A stretch of 64,000 nucleotides of DNA from assembly GCF_902459535.1 (NCBI RefSeq), contig NZ_LR699553.1, positions 434,001-498,000 of the forward strand. Direction: 5' to 3'. The stretch is from Paraburkholderia dioscoreae. GTDB lineage: Bacteria > Pseudomonadota > Gammaproteobacteria > Burkholderiales > Burkholderiaceae. Numbering within the stretch: position 1 is the first letter of the stretch; each line of letters starts with the position of its first letter. Under the pieces are notes generated by a model. That model saw only the letters and a program-made list of their open reading frames with translations. It was not told the DNA's origin and ran no database searches. This document shows positions 34,198 to 41,733 of this stretch, one piece after another. Made by a program: the position numbers and the translations under genes.

Positions 34198-37100
34198 ATG
34201 TCTTCCGTCAATTTGCCGCCGGGCGTTGCGATGAGGCGCGCGCTTGAACGCGTGCGGCTCTGTCTGCTCGCATGGTTCCTGTTTGCCGCCGCCCAGACGG
34301 CAACGGCAGTCCAACTTTTCGACAATCGTTCGAACAGCCAGGCTGTTGCGGCTTTTCCCGCGAAACTGACTGTCGGCATTCTCGCCGGCGGCTGGATGCC
34401 GCTCGACGCACTGCAAGACGGCCGTCTCACCGGTATGAGTGTCGACTATTTGCGCGCACTCGTCGGGCCGAATGTCGTCATCGAAGCCAGGGCGTTTCCA
34501 GACGTGTCGCAATTGCTCGCCGCCGCATGCGCCGGAAACGTCGATCTGTTGACGAGCGTTGCGCGCACACCGGAGCGTGAGCGGTGCCTGAGTTTTACCG
34601 CACCGTATTTCCGCTCTTCGTCGTCGGCCGTAGTTCGCCGGGACGGCGACAGTTACGCGAGTCCCGCTCTGGTCGCCGGAGCTCGCATTGCGGTAGAAAA
34701 GGGCTTTGCGCTCGAGCGCGTGGTACGCGAGCGTTTTCCGCATGCACAGATCAGCGCGTTCGCCACGACGCACGCGGCACTCTCCGCCGTGGTCCGAGGC
34801 GACGCCGACGTCTATCTCGGCTTCACCCCGGCTGTGCAATACGCGTTGGCCACCGAGGAGTTTCGCGGCCTGCACGTCGCCTTCGAAGAGAGCAGCCGGG
34901 CCGCCAACCTGCGCTTTGCGGTGCCACGCGGTCACGCCGCATTGCGGGACCAGCTCGACGAGGCGCTCGCGTCGATGAACCCGGCCGACGACGCGGCGAT
35001 TCGTGTGCGCTGGCTATCCGGCAACTTCGACGCGAAGCCCGTGCCCACCGCGCCGCGTCTCGTGCTGACGCCGCAAGAGCAGGCCTGGCTGCGTTCATTG
35101 CCGCCGTTGCAGATCGGTTTCGACAACGGCTGGTCGCCGTTCAGCTACGTCGACAGCTCCGGTCGGCCTGCCGGCATTGCCGCCGACTATCTGGCGTATC
35201 TGAGCCGCACACTCGGCGTCGTATTCAACCGCGCCCGCACGGCCGACTGGCCCGCCGCTATCGAAGCATTTCAGCGCGGCGAACTGGCCATTCTCGCCAC
35301 GGCATCGATTCACGATCCACGACTCAAGGGGGCGCGGCATACCGTCGCCTACGAAAGCTATCCGCTGGTGATCGTCGGGCGTGAGGACGAGCCGGCGGCC
35401 AGATCGCTGAGCGATTTCGCGTCACGCCGCGTCGTCGTTTCTTCGCACGTCGCCGGTTCGATTCCGCTCGCGTTCGAACGAATTCCGGCAGACCACATTG
35501 TTGTCGCGCCCAGTCTCGATGACGCGTTCGAGATGGTCGCGGCCGGCGAGGCGGACGTTCTGGTGGGCAACGTGGCCGCTATCGACGTTCTGCTCAAGCA
35601 ACGGTACGACGGCGTCCTGAAAATCCTCGGCACGGTTGGCGAATCCGACGCGCTCGACTTTGCCGTGCGCGCGGACCTGATGCCGCTTGCCGGGCTGATC
35701 GACCGCGCGTTGCTGGCCATGCCGCCCGCGGAAAAGCAGCGCATCCGGCAGAAGTGGGTCACCGGCAGTGCGCCGGAGTCCGGCATATGGAGCGTTACCG
35801 CGGTGCGTCTGCTGCCTTTGCTTATCGGTATCGGCGTCGCGCTGCTGATCACCCTGCGTGCCTATCTGCTGCTGCAACGGGAAGTCAGACTGCGCAAGAA
35901 AACCGAACTCGAACTCGAATTGCAACTGAATTTCCAGGAAACCATGATGAAGATGGTGCCGTATCCGCTTGTCGCCATGGACCTCGACGGCCGCTATATC
36001 GCCGTCAACGAGGCCTATGAGCAAGCCTGCGGAATGAGTCGCGAGGCGGTGATCGGACGAAACACCATGGACGTTCAGACATGGGGCGAGGCCAACAGCC
36101 GGATCCTGACCGACATGACTCGCGAGATGCTGAACGGCCGGGAGACCGCGCAACTGGAGTTGCAGTTCGAGCGCGGTGCGGGCAACGTGCGGCATGGCCT
36201 TTTCTGGGCCAGTGTCTGCCGCGGCAGCGACGGTCAACCGGTGTGCGTGCTCGGCACAGTGGTCGATATCACGGATATCCGGCGCGCCGAGATGCGCGCG
36301 CGCGAAACCGAACGGCGCCTCTTCGACGTGACGCGCTCGCTGCCGGCGGTGGTGTTTCAACTGCGCCGCACTTCGGACGGCGCGTATTCGTTTCCGTATA
36401 TCGGCGGTGATACGCGCCATCTGCTCGGCGGGAAAGACGGCTCGTTGAGCAGCAGCGACCACGTCGATTTCCAGCGCGTGTGCGAGGAAGACAGGGCGTT
36501 CGTGCTGGCGGAGCTCGAACGCTCGGCTCTTTGCGAGACACCGGTGAACATGGAGTTCCGTTTCGAAGGCGACCAGGAGATCAAGTGGGCGCGCGCGGAA
36601 CTGGTGCCGCGTCGGGAACCGGATGGCAGCGTCGTTTGGAGCGGCTACTGGGTGGACGCCAGCGTTGAGCACGCCCGCTCCGACGAGCTTGCGCGAGCCC
36701 GCGACCTCGCTGAGGCCGCAGCGCGTGCCAAAGACGACTTCTTCGCGATGATGAGCCATGAAATCCGCACGCCGATGAACGGAGTGCTCGGTCTCGTGGA
36801 GGTGCTGGAGCGCACGCCGCTCAACACGGACCAGGGTGAAATGCTCGGCATGATCCACGAATCGGCGGGCGCTTTGCTGCAGATCCTCGACGACTTGCTC
36901 GACTATTCGAAAATCGAAGCGGGTCGGTTGACGATCGAGGCCGAATCCATCGACATACGTGAGCTGGTGGACAACGCTGTTGGCCTGCTGGCTGGCCGGG
37001 CCCACGAGAAGGGTCTGAAAGTGCGCGTGGATATTGCGCCGGATGTTGCAGCCGCCCTGCGGGGCGATAGCGTCCGGTTGCGGCAGATTCTCTTCAATCT

Positions 37101-38670
37101 GCTTGGCAATGCCATCAAGTTTACGCCGCAAGGCGAGGTCGACGTGCGCGTGTCGGTGTTCGCAGAGGCCGATGACGTCCAGACGCTCGAAATGACTGTC
37201 GAGGACACCGGCATCGGTATCGCGCCGGAGGTGCAGAACAGGCTGTTCGAGCCGTTCGTGCAGGCGGAGTCGTCCACCACGCGCCGGTTCGGCGGTACGG
37301 GCCTTGGCTTGACGATCTGCCGCAAACTGATCGACCTCATGGGCGGTTCGCTGGCGTTGCACAGCGAACCGGGCCGCGGCACGCGCATGATCGTGCAACT
37401 GAGCATGGCTGTCGAGACTCAGCGTTATTCTGTCAACGGTTTGCGTGGCAAGCGCGGGCTCGTGGCAACCGGCGACGCACGCATTGCTCAGGCTCTGATG
37501 CACTTCGGCGAGGCGCTTGGACTCACGTTGCGCCGCGTGTCGCCCGACGCGCCCGAACTGCGCGATCGCGTCGCGTTGGCGGATCTGGATTTGCTGTTCG
37601 TGAACGAGGACGTGACGTTACCTGCGGGCGTGCGCCCGCGCACACGCGTTATCTGCCTGACCGAGAAGCCGAAGCCGACGGGCTACCGCATTCTCGACGA
37701 CAACGTGCGCGTCAGCATCAACCCCATTTCATGGCGCGGCCTCGGTGCCGCGTGCGCCGCCGCGATGACAGGGCTGCCTTCGGTGCCGCGCTCGGCGGCC
37801 ACGCCACGTGCGCCCGAGGGCGGCGCTCCGCCGCCGGACCGCGAGCGGGCAATCGCGAGTGGCCGGCTGATCCTTGTGGCGGAAGATCATCCGGTCAATC
37901 AGGAGTTGATCCGGCACCAGCTCGCGTTGCTGGGTTTCGCCTGCGACGTGACGAACGACGGAGCGGAAGCGCTGGCTGCATTGCAGCGCACGAGCTACGG
38001 TTGTCTGATCACGGACTGTCACATGCCGAACGTGTCGGGCTATGAACTCACGCGGCGTATCCGTGAAGGTGAAGAGGGGGGCGCGCATCGGCTACCCATT
38101 CTGGGTATCACGGCGAATACCGCACCCGAAGACCTGAATCTGTGTCGCGACGCCGGCATGGACGACAGCCTCGTGAAACCAACCCGGCTGGCCACGCTGC
38201 GCGACTATCTGAGCCGTTGGTTCGGCTCCGACAGCGCGGGGCACGCCGCGCCTTCGGAGGTCGCCGGAGCGCCGGTGCTTGCCACACCGGATGTTCAAGG
38301 TGGCGCCGACCCGTTCGTCCCGGTCGACCTGGGGCACATGACTCAACTGTGGGGTAGTGAATCGACCGTCAAGGCGTTGCTCGACTCGTTTGTGTCGTCG
38401 GTGCGCGAAGACGTGCAGTCCTTGTCGCCGTTGCTCGAGCGCGTCGGCTCCGAGCGCACGGAACTGGAGCGCGTGCGCGAGTGGCTTCATCGCGTGGCGG
38501 GGGCGGCGAGCGTCCTGCAATATCCGCCGCTGCTCATGGCGCTTGAAGATTACCGTCGCGAAATCAATGTCAAGCCGCCGGAACGTGTGCGCAATGACGG
38601 GATAGTTTTAATCAACAAGTGCAACGCCATGCTGGACGGAATCGAACAGCAGGCCGCATTGCTCGTATAA
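34198..38670 (+). CDS. BvgS/EvgS-like hybrid sensor kinase
   Basis: A 1490-residue unorthodox kinase. Order: signal/TM segment (about 12-37), two periplasmic Venus-flytrap SBP domains (about 45-275 and 285-515, the second beginning LPPLQIGFDNGWSPFSYVD), TM (about 530-550), PAS (about 570-690, YPLVAMDLDGRYIAVNEAYE), a second PAS-like region (about 705-825), HisKA with His854 in MMSHEIRTPMNGVLG, and HATPase (FGGTGLGLTICRKLIDLMGG). A degenerate receiver-like stretch follows (about 1080-1180). The true receiver has Asp1273 in LITDCHMPNVSGYE, and the C-terminal HPt has His1431 in WLHRVAGAASVL. It senses a periplasmic ligand and relays phosphate His-Asp-His to the three upstream regulators. The ATG 34198 start is the most likely; TTG 34177 is an alternative. 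Confidence 0.93.
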   Translation: MSSVNLPPGVAMRRALERVRLCLLAWFLFAAAQTATAVQLFDNRSNSQAVAAFPAKLTVGILAGGWMPLDALQDGRLTGMSVDYLRALVGPNVVIEARAFPDVSQLLAAACAGNVDLLTSVARTPERERCLSFTAPYFRSSSSAVVRRDGDSYASPALVAGARIAVEKGFALERVVRERFPHAQISAFATTHAALSAVVRGDADVYLGFTPAVQYALATEEFRGLHVAFEESSRAANLRFAVPRGHAALRDQLDEALASMNPADDAAIRVRWLSGNFDAKPVPTAPRLVLTPQEQAWLRSLPPLQIGFDNGWSPFSYVDSSGRPAGIAADYLAYLSRTLGVVFNRARTADWPAAIEAFQRGELAILATASIHDPRLKGARHTVAYESYPLVIVGREDEPAARSLSDFASRRVVVSSHVAGSIPLAFERIPADHIVVAPSLDDAFEMVAAGEADVLVGNVAAIDVLLKQRYDGVLKILGTVGESDALDFAVRADLMPLAGLIDRALLAMPPAEKQRIRQKWVTGSAPESGIWSVTAVRLLPLLIGIGVALLITLRAYLLLQREVRLRKKTELELELQLNFQETMMKMVPYPLVAMDLDGRYIAVNEAYEQACGMSREAVIGRNTMDVQTWGEANSRILTDMTREMLNGRETAQLELQFERGAGNVRHGLFWASVCRGSDGQPVCVLGTVVDITDIRRAEMRARETERRLFDVTRSLPAVVFQLRRTSDGAYSFPYIGGDTRHLLGGKDGSLSSSDHVDFQRVCEEDRAFVLAELERSALCETPVNMEFRFEGDQEIKWARAELVPRREPDGSVVWSGYWVDASVEHARSDELARARDLAEAAARAKDDFFAMMSHEIRTPMNGVLGLVEVLERTPLNTDQGEMLGMIHESAGALLQILDDLLDYSKIEAGRLTIEAESIDIRELVDNAVGLLAGRAHEKGLKVRVDIAPDVAAALRGDSVRLRQILFNLLGNAIKFTPQGEVDVRVSVFAEADDVQTLEMTVEDTGIGIAPEVQNRLFEPFVQAESSTTRRFGGTGLGLTICRKLIDLMGGSLALHSEPGRGTRMIVQLSMAVETQRYSVNGLRGKRGLVATGDARIAQALMHFGEALGLTLRRVSPDAPELRDRVALADLDLLFVNEDVTLPAGVRPRTRVICLTEKPKPTGYRILDDNVRVSINPISWRGLGAACAAAMTGLPSVPRSAATPRAPEGGAPPPDRERAIASGRLILVAEDHPVNQELIRHQLALLGFACDVTNDGAEALAALQRTSYGCLITDCHMPNVSGYELTRRIREGEEGGAHRLPILGITANTAPEDLNLCRDAGMDDSLVKPTRLATLRDYLSRWFGSDSAGHAAPSEVAGAPVLATPDVQGGADPFVPVDLGHMTQLWGSESTVKALLDSFVSSVREDVQSLSPLLERVGSERTELERVREWLHRVAGAASVLQYPPLLMALEDYRREINVKPPERVRNDGIVLINKCNAMLDGIEQQAALLV

Positions 38671-38778
38671 CGGTTCGCCGTTCGTCGACTGTTCGAAAGA
38701 CGAGCCGCATCTATTCCGCATAAATATGACCGCTTCGCAGCGGAGCGGTCCAATGTGGACGCGAACGAGAGGTTCAAA

Positions 38779-38890
38779 CGAAAAAAAACGCGGCCGAAGC
38801 CGCGTTAAAGATTTGGAGACATCCTTCGATGAAGGAGTCACTTCTCGCAGTCGGAAGCATAACCGGGATAGTGCGATTGATTCATTACGA
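38779..38890 (-). ncRNA. Candidate small RNA with intrinsic terminator
   Basis: Read on the minus strand, AACGCGGC pairs with GCCGCGTT around a CTTCGG-like loop and is followed by eight T (38806 down to 38779), a textbook terminator. No minus-strand gene ends here: the next genes on either side are on the plus strand. About 15 bases before it is a second hairpin, TCCTTC-ATC-GAAGGA. The 5' end is unknown; a start near 38890 is a guess based on AT-rich promoter-like sequence. It could equally be the end of an antisense transcript. Confidence 0.4.
38787..38806 (-). terminator. Orphan minus-strand terminator
   Basis: An 8-bp GC-rich stem with tetraloop, directly followed on the minus strand by T8 (38779-38786). 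On the plus strand the hairpin is preceded by A8 and not followed by T, so it would act poorly for the kinase gene. Confidence 0.75.
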
Positions 38891-38931
38891 AATCCACAAT
38901 TAACTGTTTGAGAAAATCGCTTAAAACGCCT

Positions 38932-38948
38932 CCGACGTATCACGTCGG
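38932..38948. promoter_or_regulatory. 17-bp inverted repeat CCGACGT-ATC-ACGTCGG
   Basis: Perfect 7-base arms around a 3-base centre, lying upstream of the candidate minus-strand RNA and about 320 bp before the CHRD gene. Fits a dimeric repressor operator or a small hairpin. Confidence 0.5.
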
Positions 38949-39265
38949 TGTCACGTTTTCATGGGCACTCGTCAGTAGCGACTTCCCGCTGCGGCACTTT
39001 CCGAGCGATATCGTGAACGTTTTCTGCTCGTCGGCAGCCTCCAGAGTCACTATGGACAACTACGAAGTCGCCGCGTTTCATTGCCCGAAGGTAGCGCAAC
39101 CGCACCGCAAGTGGTTCCACGGGCCGAAGCGCGGAGCGTCCGCGCTGGCCATGCATGGTCCCTGCTCACCCCGCTACAAACAGGCTCAACGGATTTGAAC
39201 TAGTATGTGGTGGCTCCGCGCGACCGAAGTGTCGGTACGGTGGGGCATCAAGTCCGGAGAAGACC

Positions 39266-39700
39266 ATGATTGCGCTTCGAAAAATGAATCTCGCGGTGGT
39301 GCTGTGGACATTGGCATCGGGCGTCGCTTTCGCGGATACGGTGGCCTTGAAGGCGGATCTCGAACCGTCGAGCGAAGTACCTCCACGCGTGAGCCACGGA
39401 CACGGCATGCTGAACGCCACTTTCGATACATCGACCAAATCCCTGCAATGGACGGTCACCTATGAAGGCTTGAGCGGCCCGGCAACCGCCGCGCATTTCC
39501 ACGGGCCGGCGCCGGTAGGCCAGAACGCGAAGGTTCAGGTGCCGATCGACAAGGGGGCGCTTGCCAGCCCGATCAAAGGATCGGCGGCGCTCACCGAGCA
39601 GCAGGTGACGGATCTGATGGCGGGGCAGTGGTACTTCAACGTGCATACCGCACAGAACCCGATGGGTGAAATTCGTGGGCAGGTTTTGCCGGCGAACTAG
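39266..39700 (+). CDS. Secreted CHRD-domain protein
   Basis: A 144-residue protein with a signal peptide (NLAVVLWTLASGVAFA, cleavage near AFA-DT, residue about 23). The mature part is one CHRD domain: LKADLEPSSEVPPRVSHGHG, WTVTYEGLSGPATAAHFHGPAP and the closing YFNVHTAQNPMGEIRGQV. CHRD domains were first seen in chordin and are common in bacterial secreted proteins of unknown function. His residues in HFHGPA might bind metal. ATG 39266 follows CCGGAGAAGACC. It seems to be a single-gene unit with no obvious partner. Confidence 0.85.
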   Translation: MIALRKMNLAVVLWTLASGVAFADTVALKADLEPSSEVPPRVSHGHGMLNATFDTSTKSLQWTVTYEGLSGPATAAHFHGPAPVGQNAKVQVPIDKGALASPIKGSAALTEQQVTDLMAGQWYFNVHTAQNPMGEIRGQVLPAN

Positions 39701-39730
39701 CGCGGAAAGTCTTACCGGGGCGGCGCCAAC

Positions 39731-39752
39731 CTTTTTGAGATCTTTTTGAGAT
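39731..39752 (+). repeat. Tandem 11-bp direct repeat
   Basis: CTTTTTGAGAT occurs twice in direct succession (39731-39741 and 39742-39752) in the 126-bp gap between the CHRD and esterase genes. Could be replication slippage or a two-site regulator target. Confidence 0.6.
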
Positions 39753-39798
39753 TAGAAGCCGACGTCCACCGGCGCTGCCGCGAACGCACGTAACATGA

Positions 39799-39826
39799 CA
39801 GGACACATTCGAAGGAGCGTGTCCTG
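39799..39826 (+). promoter_or_regulatory. Hairpin enclosing the ribosome binding site of the esterase gene
   Basis: CAGGACAC at 39799-39806 pairs perfectly with GTGTCCTG at 39819-39826, and the start ATG begins at 39827. The 12-base loop contains GAAGGAG, the Shine-Dalgarno sequence. In mRNA this could present or mask the ribosome site; in DNA it could be an operator. Confidence 0.6.
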
Positions 39827-40783
39827 ATGAGCTGGCAAAGCGCACTCGCGTGCTGGTATCTGCGTAGGCAGTTTCGACCCGAGACCCTCAAGCCGGGCAT
39901 TAATGTAGAAAGAGCGCGCGCGTTGACCTCCAAACGCGTCTGGTCGCCGCGCGTACCTCGCGGCTGGCATCTGCGTGAGCTGTATGGCCCTGACGATGCG
40001 CCGTTACGCGGCGAATGGATCGAGCGCGCGGACGGCGCGCCAGTCGCGGGCACCGGTCCGACCGTGTTGTACTGCCACGGCGGCGGCTACTACTTCTGTT
40101 CACCTCGCACGCATCGCTCGCTCGTGTTCGGTCTGGCGACGCGCGCCAACGCGGCAATCTTTTCGCTCGATTACCGCCTCGCGCCCGAGCACCGCTTCCC
40201 GGCTGCGTTGAACGATACGACCGCGGCCTATCGTCGGTTGATCGGCGGAGGGATCGCGCCGGAGTCGATCGTGATAGCGGGCGATTCGGCTGGCGGCGGC
40301 CTTGCGCTTGCCACGCTCGTCGCACTGCGCGACGCCGGCGACCCCTTGCCGGCCGGCGGCCTGCTGTTCTCGCCGTGGACCGATCTGGCCGCGACCGGCG
40401 CCAGCATCCGCACCAACGACGGTTTCGATCCGATGTTCAGCGGCCCCGCGATCGCGCTGGCGGGAAAAATCTATCTAGGTGACACGCCGGCCACGCATCC
40501 CTACGCCTCGCCCGTTTATGCCGACCTTCACGGCTTGCCGCCGCTCTTCATCATGGCCGGCAGCACGGAGGTGTTGCTCGACGACTCGCAGCGCGTGGCC
40601 GACAACGCGCGCGCGGCAGGCGTCGACTGCGAACTGGAAGTGTGGAAGAAAATGCCGCACGTCTGGCCGATCTTCGCGCCGTTCATCCCGGAAGGAAACC
40701 GCGCGCTCGGCCGTGCCGCCGGCTTCGTGCGGCGTGCGACGAGCCGCGCGGCTCAGCCGTCGAGCGCGATGTCGATGGTCTGA
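39827..40783 (+). CDS. Alpha/beta hydrolase, hormone-sensitive-lipase family
   Basis: A 318-residue esterase of the HSL (family IV) group. The oxyanion HGGG is at residues 84-87 (YCHGGGYYF), the nucleophile Ser154 lies in GDSAGGG, the acid is in TEVLLDD (about 248-253) and the catalytic His278 is in KMPHVW. The segment YRLAPEHRFPAAL is a family hallmark. No signal peptide is visible, so it is cytoplasmic; likely substrates are short acyl esters. Its start codon directly abuts an unusual hairpin around the ribosome site. The 3' end overlaps the convergent EcsC gene by 31 bp. Confidence 0.92.
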   Translation: MSWQSALACWYLRRQFRPETLKPGINVERARALTSKRVWSPRVPRGWHLRELYGPDDAPLRGEWIERADGAPVAGTGPTVLYCHGGGYYFCSPRTHRSLVFGLATRANAAIFSLDYRLAPEHRFPAALNDTTAAYRRLIGGGIAPESIVIAGDSAGGGLALATLVALRDAGDPLPAGGLLFSPWTDLAATGASIRTNDGFDPMFSGPAIALAGKIYLGDTPATHPYASPVYADLHGLPPLFIMAGSTEVLLDDSQRVADNARAAGVDCELEVWKKMPHVWPIFAPFIPEGNRALGRAAGFVRRATSRAAQPSSAMSMV

Positions 40784-41595
40784 TACGCGGCCTCGACCGT
40801 TTGCTGGCCGTATTGCCGCTCCAACCGCCGCACGGTGAAGTGCGCGTGCGCGACCTGCTGGAAGTGGTCGATGAAAACGGTATTGACCATCGCGCCGAGC
40901 ACTGCGCCGATCGCCGGAATCGACTTGGCGGCGATCTGCTCGCTCACCTGCACCGAAAAGCGCGCCGCGATCGTGTTGACGAGGCGCAGCAAGGCCGCGG
41001 AGCCGTGTGTGGTGAAACCTTTGGTGGCGATCTCGGACGACGCTTTCGACACCGCCTGCGCCAGCGCGCCGCGCATGATGAAGTAGCCGAAGTCGGCGTC
41101 GTCGTCGGCGCTCGACGTGCTGCCCATGCCGAGCACCGTCAGACATTGCAGTTGCGTGTCGATCGAGCTCAGATCCTCACCCTCGCTGCGCGCGATGTCG
41201 CAGATCGAGCGGAACATCAGCGTGGTCGTGACCGGCAGTTCGACGGGCAGCGCGAACAGTCCGAATGCGCCGCCGGCCGCGCCGGTGGTCGCCACGGCGA
41301 ACTTGTGCAGCAGGTTGCTCGGCCTCTCGGGCGCCACGAGCGGAAGCGCGCTGTCCCTTCGCCCCAGCGTGCGCAGCGCGATCGCCAGGCATTTGCGCAA
41401 TGCCAGCTCGGTCGCGTCCGCGACTTTTTCGTTGGCGAACGCCGGCATGCGCGAAAGCAGCTTTTCCAGCGGCGCGCCGACGATGCTGGCCAGTTTCATC
41501 GCCAGCGCGGGGCTCTCCAGTTCATGTTTCGCGCGCCGCAGCGCCTTCAGGTCGTCGTCCGATAACGATTGTGCTGCGAGCGAACTCGGCTCCAT
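40753..41595 (-). CDS. EcsC family protein
   Basis: A 280-residue protein matching the EcsC family, named after a gene in the Bacillus ecsABC locus; function is not settled. Visible segments are LKALRRAKHELESPALAMKL at the N-terminus, a glycine/alanine-rich hydrophobic centre (ATTGAAGGAFGLFALPVELP, about residues 100-119) that may insert in the membrane, and AIGAVLGAMVNTVFIDHFQQ near the C-terminus. ATG 41595 is preferred because GGGAGG lies just upstream; ATG 41613 is also in frame. It is convergent and overlapping with the esterase gene. Confidence 0.82.
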   Translation of the reverse strand: MEPSSLAAQSLSDDDLKALRRAKHELESPALAMKLASIVGAPLEKLLSRMPAFANEKVADATELALRKCLAIALRTLGRRDSALPLVAPERPSNLLHKFAVATTGAAGGAFGLFALPVELPVTTTLMFRSICDIARSEGEDLSSIDTQLQCLTVLGMGSTSSADDDADFGYFIMRGALAQAVSKASSEIATKGFTTHGSAALLRLVNTIAARFSVQVSEQIAAKSIPAIGAVLGAMVNTVFIDHFQQVAHAHFTVRRLERQYGQQTVEAAYQTIDIALDG

Positions 41596-41733
41596 GTGCC
41601 TCCCTGGCGTCATGTGATGTGTGTTCTTCAGTTGTTGCCGCGACGGCGTACCACAGCGGTATGTGCCGATTAGAGCGTCTCGCCGTGGTATGATTCCCGA
41701 TCGTTTGACGAGTCAACAGTTGCACTATCAAAA

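Larger units (their letters stand above)
38671..39265. other. Long non-coding region with RNA-like signals
   Basis: 595 bp between the kinase and the CHRD gene, with no family-like reading frame. It holds a minus-strand intrinsic terminator (38779-38806), a hairpin just before it and a 17-bp inverted repeat (38932-38948). Together these suggest a small RNA on the minus strand or a regulatory region. The rest up to 39265 shows nothing definite. Confidence 0.5.

Noticed and set aside
35422..37503. 693-codon minus-strand frame within the hybrid kinase
   Set aside because: Entirely antisense to conserved PAS, HisKA and HATPase motifs; no protein-like pattern.
38608..38943. 111-codon minus-strand frame overlapping the kinase 3' end
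   Set aside because: Runs through the terminator and small-RNA candidate, no ribosome site and no family resemblance.
39158..39198. Possible short peptide before the CHRD gene
   Set aside because: Part of an arbitrary frame with no ribosome binding site or conserved pattern.
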